Part shown: positions 13,363 to 21,731 of the stretch, one piece after another | Position numbering within the stretch: the first letter of the stretch is position 1 | Layout: every line of letters starts with the position of its first letter | Assembly: GCA_034429215.1 (NCBI GenBank) | Contig: DAOUGI010000066.1 | Location: forward strand, 99,483 to 163,482 | Direction of reading: 5' to 3' | DNA from: JAFGOG01 sp034429215 | GTDB taxonomy: Bacteria; Chloroflexota; Anaerolineae; JAAYZQ01 | DNA: 64,000 nucleotides | Program-made: the position numbers and the translations under genes | The notes under the pieces: generated by a model | Told to the model about the DNA's origin: nothing | The model's input: only the letters and a program-made list of their open reading frames with translations | The model's database searches: none

Positions 13363-15927
13363 TTGACGACACCGGATTTGCGCATCGGCGTGTTCGTGTG
13401 CGATTGTGGCTCGAACATTGCCGGAGCGGTGGATACCGAGGCGGTGCGTGAATATGCGGCGGCCCTGCCCAACGTGGTCGTGGCGGTGCGGAACAAATAC
13501 ACCTGTGCCGATCCTGGGCAACAGCAGATCCAGCGCACGATCCGCGAGCACAACCTCAACCGGGTGGTGGTGGCTTCTTGCTCGCCGTCATCCTACGAAC
13601 CGATCTTCCGGCAGTGCATCGAGGGAGCAGGGCTGAACCGCTACCTGTTGGAGATGGCCAACATCCGCGAGCACTGCTCGTGGGTCACGCCTAACGATCG
13701 AGAGGCGGCCACGCGCAAGGCGAAGGATATTGTCAATGTGGCGGTGGCGCGCTCGCGGTGGCTCTATCCCCAGGAAGAGGAGCAGATCTCGGTCACTGAT
13801 GCGGCGTTGGTCATCGGCGGCGGGGTGGCCGGGATGCAAACTGCCCTCGACCTGGCCGACGCCGGCCACCAGGTCTACCTGGTGGAGAAAAAACCGTCCA
13901 TCGGCGGCATCATGGCCCAGCTCGACAAGGTGTATCCGGATATCGAATGTAGTATATGAATTCTCGGCCCCAAAATGATGGATGTCGGTCGACATCCCAA
14001 GATCGAGCTGATGGCTTATTCAGAGATCGAAAGCGTCTCGGGTTACGTCGGCAATTTCCGGGTCAGTGTCCGCAAAAAGGCCCGGTACGTGGATGAGGAT
14101 GAGTGTACCGCCTGCGGCGACTGCGCCAAGGTCTGCCCGGTCGTCGTGCCCGACGAGTATCAGATAGGCCTGGGCAGCCGTAGGGCGATCCACATCCCCT
14201 TCCCCCAGGCTGTGCCGTCGTCCTACATCGTCGCCGCCGACGAGTGCCTGGGCCAAAACCCGATCGCCTGCGGCAAGTGCATCGAGGCCTGTGAGAAAAA
14301 GTGCATCAATTTTGACATGCAGGACGAGATCCGCGAAGTAAAGGTCGGCGCCATCATTGTGGCGACCGGCATGAACGTCTACGACCCTAGCAGGCTGGAC
14401 GAATACGGCTATACCCGTTTTTCCAACGTCGTCACCAGCTTAGAGTTCGAGCGGCTGATAAGCACCGGCGGGCCGCTGGAAGGGCACCTGGGCCGCCCCA
14501 GCGACCTGCAGCGGCCGCGCCGCATCGGTTTCGTCCAGTGTGTCGGCTCGCGGACCCAGGACCCGGAGCGCGGCAATCCGTACTGCTCCAACGTGTGCTG
14601 CATGAACACGGTCAAAGCAGCCCAATACCTGAAAGACAATTATCCCGACACCGACGTCAGTGTCTTTTACATGGACATGCGCGCTTTTGGCAAGGGGTTC
14701 GAGGAGCTGCTGATGCGCAGCAAGAGCAACGGCGTGCGTTACGTCCGTGGCCTGCCCGGCGAGGTGCGCCAGGACCCGGCGACCGGCAACCTGCGTCTGA
14801 CGGTGGAGAACACGACCGCCAACCGCCTGGAGAACCACGAGGTGGAGATGCTGGTCCTGGCCGTGGGAGCCATGCCGGCCACCGACACCGAAACGGTCCG
14901 CCAACTGATCAGCTTGTCCAGGTCGCCCAACGGCTTTTTGAAAGAGGCCCATCCCAAGCTGCGCCCGGTGGACACGCCGACCAAGGGGGTGTACATCGCC
15001 GGGGCGGCCGAAAGCCCCAAGGACGTGCGGGAGAGCGTGACCCAGGCCAGCGCCGCCGCTTCGCGGGCGTCGATCCTGCTCAACAAGACCAGGTTCTCTG
15101 TCGAGGCGATCACCGCCGCGGTGGACGAGGCGTTATGCAAAATGTGCGGCCAGTGCGCCGATGTTTGCTCCTTCAAGGCCATTGTCTGGCAAAAGAAACA
15201 GGCGGCCAGGGTCATCAGCGCCCAGTGTGCCGGGTGTGGCACCTGCGCTGCCGAGTGCAAGTTCGGCGCCATCGAGATGCGCCACTTTTCCGACCAGGCG
15301 GTCTATGCCCAGATCGACGCCATCCTCGATCAGGACCCGCTGGACAAGATCGTCACGTTTGCCTGCACCTGGTGCTCCTACGCCGGCGCCGACACGGCCG
15401 GGGTGGGTCGCATGGCCTATCCGCCCAACGCCCGCATCATCCGCACCATGTGCTCCGGCCGGGTGAACCCCGAGTTTGTGTGGTACGCTTTCAAGAAAGG
15501 CGCGCCGGTGGTTCTGGTCTCCGGCTGCCACTATGTCGACTGCCACTACATCGACGCCAACCGCAATACGACCCGCCGCGTAGACGGCCTGTGGGATGGC
15601 CTGGAAAAGGCCGGCCTGCGCCCCGAGCGGCTGCAGTTGGAGTGGTGCTCGGCCGCCGAGGGCGGCCGCTGGCAGACGATCATGCGCGAGGTGGAGAACA
15701 AACGCCGGTCGGTGACGCCCCAAGAGGTGGAGCAGACACGGACTGTCCTGGCGGCCGCCAAGGTGCCCAACCCGCGCACCTCCAAGCCCGAAGATGAGAA
15801 GCAGAGCGCCGAGTACCTCTGCCTGCGCTGCGGGCACCACTGGACCGGCCTGTTCAGCGCCAACGTCGAGCGGATCTGCCCCAACTGCCGGTCAAGCAGC
15901 GTGCGTTGGCTAAAGCCAAAATCGTGA
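13363..15927 (+). CDS. hdrA: Selenocysteine-containing HdrA fused to FlpD and a zinc ribbon
   Basis: One gene read through an in-frame TGA at 13957-13959 (854 residues, Sec199). The TTG start is set by a perfect AAGGAGGT at 13351-13358. Order: HdrA front domain (IGVFVCDCGSNIAGAVD); FAD motif VIGGGVAGMQTALDLADAG near 150; PDIECSI-U-ILGPKMMDVGRHP, where HdrA proteins normally have Cys, giving C196-S-I-U199; ferredoxin sites C248TACGDC and C295 onward; C-terminal clusters near 592 and 622; an FlpD domain (CTWCSYAG, MCSGRV, GCHYVDCHY, about 663-800); a zinc ribbon with CLRCG and CPNC. HdrA binds the bifurcating flavin in Hdr complexes. Sec-HdrA is known in Methanococcales; here it is inferred. 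If TGA is a true stop, the gene would be a split pseudogene. Confidence 0.85.
13957..13997 (+). promoter_or_regulatory. Candidate UGA selenocysteine codon with bacterial SECIS hairpin
   Basis: TGA (13957-13959) is followed by GGATGTC-GGTC-GACATCC (13980-13997), a perfect 7-bp stem with a GGUC loop that starts 27 bases after the TGA. E. coli fdhF SECIS also presents a GGUC-containing loop, and bacterial SECIS loops usually lie some 16-37 bases from the UGA. No rival stop or frameshift is needed: the frame continues directly into a conserved HdrA sequence. Confidence 0.75.
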
Positions 15928-15947
15928 CCTTTTGTTGCTGGTCAACG

Positions 15948-15980
15948 GCGCCGGGGGGCAACCCCTGGCGCTTTGGTTTT
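15948..15980 (+). terminator. Rho-independent terminator after hdrA
   Basis: GCGCC-G-GGGG, loop GGCAA-like, CCCC-T-GGCGC, then TTTGGTTTT. A ten-pair stem with a T-rich tail 20 bases after the hdrA stop, ending the energy locus before the convergent DUF512 gene. Confidence 0.75.
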
Positions 15981-16026
15981 CTGCTGCGTTTGGTGAAGGT
16001 CGGCCGGCCGAAGCGGCGCCCTAGAC

Positions 16027-17394
16027 CTACAGGCCGGCTGTGAGGGCGGCCAGCGCCTCTGTGAGCGAGCCGGCCATGACCGCCGGCACCCCCAACCGGT
16101 CTGATATGCCGGTCAGACTCATGTCATCCAGGGTGGCGTCGGGTGGAGCCGAGCCGGCGCCGTAGCTTCCGGTGAACATTGCCCGCGGCAGGAGCACCAG
16201 CTCGCCGAGCGGCCGGCCGTGCAGGGCCGCCACCACGTCCCGGCCGCCAAGCAGGCCCGAGACGGTGACCGGCGGCCCAAATAGATCGTTCGCCACGGGG
16301 ACCAGGGTCAGTGACGAGCCGGTTAGCGCGTTCAGCTCGTCGACGATTCGTCCCAGCACCGGCGCGATCAACATGCCGCAGGCCAGCGTCGCGGGACGGA
16401 GCGGGGCGGCCGGCAGCGCCGTCTTGATCTCTTTCCATTCGTCCACGAGCAGCCGTACCATGCCGACGCCGTTTTCCACCTGCGGAAAATCGTCGTACTG
16501 CCTGCCCGGCGGCACCTCCCGCCCGGCGACCAGGTACCACTCGTCAGAGGGGTAGACGAAGGTGCCCCTCCTCTTTTTCCGGTTCTCCCTTCGCCACGGC
16601 TCCACCTGGTCCAGCAGGGCGCGCGATTCGGCCGGGGTGTAGGGACGGCATGGGCCAGAGTGGTAGCGGGTCAGGCCGATCGGCACGATGCTGAGCGACG
16701 CCACCGGCTCCTGGTACAGGTTGGTCAGGTCGGCGACGGTACGGGCCAGGTGCTCGCCGTCGTTCAGCCCTGGCACGAGCACGACCTGGGTGTGGACCTC
16801 GATCCCCAGCTCGGCCAGCCGGCGCAGCTGCCCCATCAAGTCAGGGGTGGCAACTCTGTCATTCTGAGCGTAGCGAAGAATCTTCCGCCGCAGCTCCGGT
16901 TCGGTGGCGTGGACCGACACGTACAGCGGACTGAGGCGCTGCTCGTCCAGGCGCGCCCAGTCATCGTCGGTCAGATTGGTCAGGGTCACAAAGCTGCCCG
17001 ACAGGAAGGAGTAGCGATAGTCATCGTCCTTGACGTACAGCGAGCGGCGCATGCCGGGGGCGTTTTGCTTGACAAAGCAGAAATCGCAGTTGTTGGCGCA
17101 GCGCCGGATGTCGACGTCGAAGGTGAGGTGGGTAAAGGTCAGCCCCAGTTCCTGGCCATACTCCCGCTCGGCCTCGAACAACAGCCGCTCGCCGGCCCGC
17201 TCCACCAGGATCTCCAACCGTTCCTCGGCGCCGTAAAACTGCACGTCGATCACGTCGCGAAGGGGGTGATCGTTGATGGTCAGCAGGCGGTCGCCGGGTC
17301 TGATCCCCACTACCCTGTGCCGCATGCTTCTGGCGGCCTGGCCCAGGCTGTCTGGCTCGACGGCGGCGACCACCCCACCCGGTGCTTCTGTCAT
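16027..17394 (-). CDS. PDZ-radical SAM-DUF512 family protein
   Basis: 455 residues. An N-terminal PDZ-like domain (GIRPGDRLLTINDHPLRDVID, about 30-50) is followed by a radical SAM-type segment whose cluster motif is atypical for SAM enzymes (RRCANNCDFCFVKQNAPGMRRS) and by the DUF512 domain (NRKKRRGTFVYPSDEWYLVAGR onward, with TLACGMLIAPVL). The function of this widespread family is not established. In the gene, a dispersed GTCATTCTGA/GAAGAATCT repeat (16858-16884) is read as ILRYAQNDRV, and another repeat (17314-17337) encodes part of AARSMRHRV near the N-terminus. It ends the patatin-rluB-cmk run, 58 bases after cmk. Confidence 0.85.
   Translation of the reverse strand: MTEAPGGVVAAVEPDSLGQAARSMRHRVVGIRPGDRLLTINDHPLRDVIDVQFYGAEERLEILVERAGERLLFEAEREYGQELGLTFTHLTFDVDIRRCANNCDFCFVKQNAPGMRRSLYVKDDDYRYSFLSGSFVTLTNLTDDDWARLDEQRLSPLYVSVHATEPELRRKILRYAQNDRVATPDLMGQLRRLAELGIEVHTQVVLVPGLNDGEHLARTVADLTNLYQEPVASLSIVPIGLTRYHSGPCRPYTPAESRALLDQVEPWRRENRKKRRGTFVYPSDEWYLVAGREVPPGRQYDDFPQVENGVGMVRLLVDEWKEIKTALPAAPLRPATLACGMLIAPVLGRIVDELNALTGSSLTLVPVANDLFGPPVTVSGLLGGRDVVAALHGRPLGELVLLPRAMFTGSYGAGSAPPDATLDDMSLTGISDRLGVPAVMAGSLTEALAALTAGL
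16858..16884. repeat. GTCATTCTGA...GAAGAATCT repeat, copy 1 (inside DUF512 gene)
   Basis: GTCATTCTGAGCGTAGCGAA followed by GAATCTT. Read on the - strand as LRYAQND. Other copies: 27580-27606, 45412-45448, 62079-62112. Confidence 0.75.
17314..17337. repeat. CCTGTGCCGC...GGCGGC repeat, copy 1 (inside DUF512 gene)
   Basis: CCTGTGCCGCATG-CTTCT-GGCGGC; the GCCGC/GCGGC arms can pair. Same family at 18280-18318, 20494-20541 (two tandem copies), 22541-22585 and 25142-25165. Confidence 0.65.
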
Positions 17395-17416
17395 GCCGTC
17401 ATACCATCATCGGTGG

Positions 17417-17436
17417 GGGCGGACGGCTGTCCGCCC
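17417..17436. repeat. GGGCG-type palindrome between cmk and the DUF512 gene
   Basis: GGGCGGAC-GGCT-GTCCGCCC, an 8-bp stem with a 4-base loop. No T-tract. Same family as 3145-3166 and 23498-23516. Confidence 0.55.
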
Positions 17437-17452
17437 AAACAAGGTGACACGG

Positions 17453-18187
17453 TCACTCGGCGCAGCAGCCGTGCCAACCCTCGACCAGGGCCAGCACCTG
17501 GTCGAGAACCTGCTCCACAGTCAGAAACGTGGTGTTAATCACCGCGGCGTCGCCGGCCGGCCGGAGGGGAGCCGCGCTCCGCCCGCTGTCGATCTCGTCG
17601 CGCCGCCGCACGGAGGCCAGCACCTGCCGGTAATTGGCCGGCTCACCACGAGCCAGCGTCTCGCGGTAGCGCCGGCGAGCCCGCTCCTTGAGTGTGGCGT
17701 CCAGGTAGATCTTTAAATCTGCGTCGGGCAAAACCACCGTCCCGATGTCTCGGCCGACCATGACGATCCGGCCCTTGAGGCCGATGCGCCGCTGCTGCGC
17801 CGACAGCGCCGCCCGCACGCCGGGATAGGCCGACACCGGCGACACGGCCCGGTTGACCTCAGGGCGCCGGATCTCCCACGTCACGTCCTGGCCGTCGGCC
17901 AGGACGGTGTATTGCCGGCCGTCATCAATGGTCGGCAGCACAATGTCGATCTTGAGCTGCTCGGCCAGGGCTGTGACGGCCGCTTCATCCTCAATGGCAA
18001 TGTCGTGGGCCAGCGCTGCCCAGGTCACCGCCCGGTACATGACGCCGGTGTCGAGGTAAACATAACCCAACCGCAGGGCCAGCAGCTCACCGATCGTGCT
18101 TTTGCCCGAAGCCGCCGGCCCGTCTATGGCGATGGTCGATGGCATCGTCATCGAAGATGGCAACGTCATCGAAGGTGATGGCGCCAA
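17453..18187 (-). CDS. cmk: Cytidylate kinase
   Basis: Phosphorylates CMP/dCMP with ATP. 244 residues from a TTG start at 18187, which is supported by a strong GGAGGT (18193-18198) five bases upstream; the usual N-terminus IAIDGPAASGKST begins 17 residues in, so an internal ATG at 18145 is the alternative. P-loop GPAASGKST, LDTGVMYRAVTWA, VGRDIGTVVLPDADLKIYLDA and RYRETLARGE are all present, as is the CMP kinase insert. The Shine-Dalgarno lies inside the end of rluB, three bases separate the genes, and the pairing rluB-cmk is common. The N-terminal extension contains short repeated TCGATGACG words. Confidence 0.93.
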   Translation of the reverse strand: MAPSPSMTLPSSMTMPSTIAIDGPAASGKSTIGELLALRLGYVYLDTGVMYRAVTWAALAHDIAIEDEAAVTALAEQLKIDIVLPTIDDGRQYTVLADGQDVTWEIRRPEVNRAVSPVSAYPGVRAALSAQQRRIGLKGRIVMVGRDIGTVVLPDADLKIYLDATLKERARRRYRETLARGEPANYRQVLASVRRRDEIDSGRSAAPLRPAGDAAVINTTFLTVEQVLDQVLALVEGWHGCCAE

Positions 18188-18190
18188 TCT

Positions 18191-19084
18191 TTACCTCCTC
18201 GTCGCTTTACGATTTCGGCGGCCCGAAATCGGTGCTTTGCGAGTTGAGCTTTTGCCAGGCTCCTTGCCTTCATGTGCCGCCTGTGCCGCATCCCGATTGG
18301 CCTGCCAATCGGGGCGGCTCGGTGGCCGGCGCGAGTCCCGCCGCGCACGCGGAGCGGGCTGTTTTAGAGCTTCCAGTGCGAGAACCTCTTGGTCTGTCAG
18401 GTGACGCCACTGCCCCGATCCCAGGGTGCCCAGCAGCAGCGGCCCCATCCGCACCCGCACCAGTTCGCGGACCGGATGCCCCAGCAGTGAAGCCACATCA
18501 CGGATCTGGCGCTTGCGCCCCTCGTGCATGATGATCCGCAGCATTGTCGCGTCCCTCTCCGTGCGGATCACCGTCACCCGCGCCGGAGCAGTGTGCTGAC
18601 CTTCGAGGACGACGCCGCGCTGCCATGCTTCGAGCGTCTTTTCCGTGGGGTGGCCCGACACGAGGACCCGGTACTCCTTCTCGTGCTTGTAGCGGGGATG
18701 GGTGAGTAAGTTGGCCAATTCGCCGTCGTCGGTCAGCAGGATCAGCCCTTCGCTGTTGACATCGAGCCTGCCGACCGGATAGAGCCGCATCGGCAGGGAA
18801 ACCAGGTCGCCCAGCGACCGGCGCCCTCGCTCGTCGTCCATCACCGACAGGATGCCGGCGGGCTTGTTGAGCAGGATATAGACGCGGCTGGTCGCCATCT
18901 TGAGCCGGCCGCCGTCCACGCGGATGTCGTCATGGGCCGGGTCCACCTTGGTGCCGAGCTGGGTCACAATTTGGCCGTTGACCGTCACCCGGCCCTGTTG
19001 AATCATCTCCTCTGCCTTGCGGCGAGAGGCTACCCCGGCGTGAGCCAGGATCTTCTGTAGCCTTTCCAACGAGTCTTTTGGCAT
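18191..19084 (-). CDS. rluB: 23S rRNA pseudouridine synthase (RluB/RsuA family)
   Basis: 297 residues from ATG 19084 (MPKDSLERLQKILAHAG), five bases after the patatin stop. An N-terminal S4 RNA-binding domain (VASRRKAEEMIQQGRVTVNG, about 15-60) is followed by the synthase domain with the catalytic Asp in YPVGRLDVNSEGLILLTDDG and HEGRKRQIRDVASLLGHPV. The basic C-terminal tail (about 50 residues, Arg/Pro/Lys-rich) is partly encoded by a dispersed palindromic repeat at 18280-18318 and should be disordered. Part of the patatin-rluB-cmk operon. RluB versus RluE/F or RsuA specificity cannot be settled from sequence alone. Confidence 0.9.
   Translation of the reverse strand: MPKDSLERLQKILAHAGVASRRKAEEMIQQGRVTVNGQIVTQLGTKVDPAHDDIRVDGGRLKMATSRVYILLNKPAGILSVMDDERGRRSLGDLVSLPMRLYPVGRLDVNSEGLILLTDDGELANLLTHPRYKHEKEYRVLVSGHPTEKTLEAWQRGVVLEGQHTAPARVTVIRTERDATMLRIIMHEGRKRQIRDVASLLGHPVRELVRVRMGPLLLGTLGSGQWRHLTDQEVLALEALKQPAPRARRDSRRPPSRPDWQANRDAAQAAHEGKEPGKSSTRKAPISGRRNRKATRR
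18280..18318. repeat. CCTGTGCCGC...GGCGGC repeat, copy 2 with an extra inner stem (inside rluB)
   Basis: Same outer arms as the family, but the loop holds CCGATTGGC-CT-GCCAATCGG, a second perfect stem. Encodes part of RPDWQANRDAAQAA in the RluB tail. Confidence 0.6.
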
Positions 19085-19088
19085 GGGA

Positions 19089-20066
19089 TCAGGCCTTGCT
19101 CTCAGGTGGAAGCGGCAACACCTGGGACAGGTCGTTAAAGGCATCCCACCAGCCCAGCTCGAATAGCTGTTGGTGATGCTCCAGTTGATAATGGGTCATC
19201 AACCCCACCGTCAGGTAGCGGTCGGGTGCGACGATGGCCAGCCATTTGAGGTTCGGGTATTTGCCCGCTTCACGTTCCATTTTGTACAGCAAATAGTCGC
19301 GCCAGACCGTTTCGGTCAGCATGGCATCCAGCGCCGGCTCGAAGGCGTTCCACAATTCCTGGGCGACCACCAGGAACGGCTGGCCGAGGTGGGTGATATA
19401 GCCCGGCCGTTCGTGGGTGCGCAGAGGGCGCTCGGGCCAGGGTGTCATCGTCGCCATCACGACCTCGGAAGCGCCCAGCTCGACCGCCTTGCGGAATGGA
19501 GTGTTGACCAGCATGCCGCCGTCCCAGTAGGAGGTGTCGCCCATCTTGGTCGGCCCGTACCACAGCGGGATGCTGAAACTGGCTACCACGTGCTCGATCT
19601 GTATGCCGCCGGGATCGCGGTTGCTGAAATACTCCGGCTGGCAGGTATCGGTGTTTACGGCTGTGACCCATACCTCGTAGGGCGCATCGGGGCTGTTCAG
19701 CACCTCGGGGTTGAACCAGGGGCGTTTGCGCCACTTGCGCGACTTGCCGGCCAGCGTCTGTGGCAGCGGTGTCAGGTCAAAGATGTGATCTCGGTCGCGG
19801 AGCAGGTTATCCAGCAGGACATCGCCGGTGCTCATGAGTTGCACGTCGGCGCTGTCCAGGTCGAGCCAGCGCGACTTTAATCCACGCACACCGACCCCTG
19901 AGCCGAGGGCGGTGGCATTGACCGCGCCTACTGACGAGCCGATGATCAGGTCCGGGTGCCAGCCGACCTTTTCCAGGTACTCCAACACGCCGATGTGATA
20001 GGCGCCTCGCCCGCCGCCGCCCGACAGGACCAACGCCCGTTTCGACTGCTCCTGCGACGTCTGCAT
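19089..20066 (-). CDS. Patatin-like phospholipase
   Basis: 325 residues from ATG 20066, behind GAGGAGGGG. Patatin fold signatures: the oxyanion loop SGGGGRGAYHIGVLEYL (about 14-30), the nucleophile elbow GSSVGAVNA, and the catalytic Asp in DGGMLVNTPFRKAVELGA. It should hydrolyse lipid acyl esters; the substrate is unknown. No signal peptide is seen, so it is cytoplasmic or peripheral. It heads a - strand operon with rluB and cmk, and its promoter (20107-20135) is divergent from the tldD promoter. Confidence 0.9.
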   Translation of the reverse strand: MQTSQEQSKRALVLSGGGGRGAYHIGVLEYLEKVGWHPDLIIGSSVGAVNATALGSGVGVRGLKSRWLDLDSADVQLMSTGDVLLDNLLRDRDHIFDLTPLPQTLAGKSRKWRKRPWFNPEVLNSPDAPYEVWVTAVNTDTCQPEYFSNRDPGGIQIEHVVASFSIPLWYGPTKMGDTSYWDGGMLVNTPFRKAVELGASEVVMATMTPWPERPLRTHERPGYITHLGQPFLVVAQELWNAFEPALDAMLTETVWRDYLLYKMEREAGKYPNLKWLAIVAPDRYLTVGLMTHYQLEHHQQLFELGWWDAFNDLSQVLPLPPESKA

Positions 20067-20106
20067 CCGCTCCCCTCCTCGCGAACCAATGTCGTGTGCC
20101 GGATAG

Positions 20107-20135
20107 ATATTAACATATTTTCCGGCCGGCGTCAA
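20107..20135 (-). promoter_or_regulatory. Promoter of the patatin-rluB-cmk operon
   Basis: On the - strand: TTGACG (20130-20135), 17-base spacer, TAATAT (20107-20112). The predicted start site near 20100 gives a leader of about 35 bases before ATG 20066. Confidence 0.65.
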
Positions 20136-20163
20136 TTTGACCCAGAACGCCAGGGCGTTCGAA

Positions 20164-20192
20164 TTGCAGACCGGGCCAGATTCTGATAGAAT
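20164..20192 (+). promoter_or_regulatory. Promoter of tldD
   Basis: TTGCAG (20164-20169), 17-base spacer, TAGAAT (20187-20192) preceded by TGA (extended -10). The start site near 20199 would leave a very short leader containing GGGGAGGAA before ATG 20212. Confidence 0.55.
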
Positions 20193-20211
20193 AGCTGGGG
20201 AGGAATGGCAT

Positions 20212-21723
20212 ATGCAACAACTGGCCCTTGATACGTTGGACCTGGCTGTGCAGCGGGGAGCTTCTTACGCTGACGTGCGCGCCGTCGAGCGGCGCACCGA
20301 GGATCTGCTGGTCAAGAACGGGCAGCCGGAGCGCTCGACGCTGGAAGAGAGCGCCGGTCTGGGCGTGCGCGTCCTGGCCGACGGCGCGTGGGGTTTTGCT
20401 GCCGGCAGTGACCTGTCCGGCGAGGCGCTGGCGACGACCGTGGACCGCGCCCTGGAGGCGGCCCGGGCCGCCTCCCACGTCCAGATCGAGCCACCTGTGC
20501 CGCATGTTTCTGGCGGCCCTGTGCCGCATGTTTCTGGCGGCCTGCGATTGCTGCCCCGGCCGGGCGAGGTCGGCGCCTATGCCACACCTGTCGAGCAGGA
20601 TCCGTTCGCCGTGCCGATCGAATCCCGGCTGGCTCTGCTGATCGCCTGCTGTGATGCCATGCAGCGCCGGCCGGCGGTGCGCGTCGCCCAGGCCCATCTA
20701 AACCTCTACCGCGAGCACAAGTGGTTCGTGTCCAGCGAGGGAAGCCGCCTGGAACAGACGATCGTCGAGACAGGCGGCGGCCTGACAGCCACGGCCGTGG
20801 GGGATGGCGGCGTCTTTCAGCGGCGCAGCTTGAACAACTATGCCCAGGCCGGCTACGAGTTCATCGCCGAGCTCGATCTGCCGGCCCACGCCGAGCGGTG
20901 CGCCGAAGAGGCAGCGGCCCTCATCGCCGCGCCCCCATGCCCGCCGGGCGTCCGGACGGTGATCCTGGGCAGCTCCATGCTGGCCCTGCAGGTCCACGAA
21001 AGCTGCGGCCACCCGGTAGAGCTGGACCGGGTGCTGGGCAGTGAGGCGTCGTTTGCCGGCACCAGCTTTATGACGCCTGACCAACTGGGCGTCCTCAATT
21101 ACGGCTCGCCGCAGGTGACGATCACCGCCGATGCAACGCTGCCCCGCGGCCTGGGCACCTTTGGCTGGGACGACGAGGGCAGCCCGGCAGAGTGGTTCCC
21201 GGTCATCGAGGAGGGCCGTTTTGTGAATTTCCTGACCTCACGCGAGACGGCCTGGCAATTGGCCGGCCGCCACCGGGGTACTGCGTCGATTCCCCCACTG
21301 CCGTTCAGCAACGGGACGATGCGTGCCGACGGCTGGGGCCGGTTGCCACTCATCCGCATGACCAATATCAGCCTGGAGCCGCGAGACTGGGCGCTGGACG
21401 ACCTGATCGCCGCTACCGACGACGGGCTGCTGCTCGACACGCCGAAGAGCTGGAGCCTGGACGACAAACGGCTAAATTTCCACTTTGGCGCCGAAGTGGC
21501 CTACGAGATCAAGGCCGGCCGGCTGGGGCGCCTCCTGCGCGACGCCAGCTACACCGACATGACGCCTCGCTTCTGGAATAGCTGCGATGCGGTGTGCAGC
21601 GCCGACCACTGGCAGTTGTGGGGCTTGCCGAGCTGTGCCAAGGGCGAGCCGGTGCAGATCGCGCACGTGGCTCACGGCGCGGCGCCGGCGCGGTTTCGAG
21701 GGGTTCGGGTTAGCGGAGCATAG
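20212..21723 (+). CDS. tldD: TldD/PmbA family metalloprotease (TldD-like)
   Basis: 503 residues from ATG 20212, behind GGGGAGGAA (20197-20205). TldD with TldE/PmbA forms a zinc protease that degrades unfolded peptides and matures some RiPPs. The zinc motif HExxxH is present as VHESCGHPVELDRVLG (about residues 263-278), and the C-terminal GLPSCAKGEPVQ with its conserved Cys is typical. No PmbA partner gene is seen in this window. A 24-base repeat unit occurs twice in tandem (20494-20541), encoding PVPHVSGG twice in a surface loop; such loops are not expected in homologues. Confidence 0.9.
   Translation: MQQLALDTLDLAVQRGASYADVRAVERRTEDLLVKNGQPERSTLEESAGLGVRVLADGAWGFAAGSDLSGEALATTVDRALEAARAASHVQIEPPVPHVSGGPVPHVSGGLRLLPRPGEVGAYATPVEQDPFAVPIESRLALLIACCDAMQRRPAVRVAQAHLNLYREHKWFVSSEGSRLEQTIVETGGGLTATAVGDGGVFQRRSLNNYAQAGYEFIAELDLPAHAERCAEEAAALIAAPPCPPGVRTVILGSSMLALQVHESCGHPVELDRVLGSEASFAGTSFMTPDQLGVLNYGSPQVTITADATLPRGLGTFGWDDEGSPAEWFPVIEEGRFVNFLTSRETAWQLAGRHRGTASIPPLPFSNGTMRADGWGRLPLIRMTNISLEPRDWALDDLIAATDDGLLLDTPKSWSLDDKRLNFHFGAEVAYEIKAGRLGRLLRDASYTDMTPRFWNSCDAVCSADHWQLWGLPSCAKGEPVQIAHVAHGAAPARFRGVRVSGA
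20494..20541. repeat. Two tandem CCTGTGCCGC...GGCGGC repeats inside tldD
   Basis: Two identical 24-base units (20494-20517 and 20518-20541), each read as PVPHVSGG. Because 24 is divisible by three, the duplication keeps the frame. Confidence 0.8.
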
Positions 21724-21731
21724 GAGCAGCT

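Noticed and set aside
13363..13959. Reading the first half of hdrA as a broken pseudogene
   Set aside because: The frame continues without shift after one TGA, at a conserved Cys position and with a SECIS-like hairpin, so selenocysteine fits better than decay.
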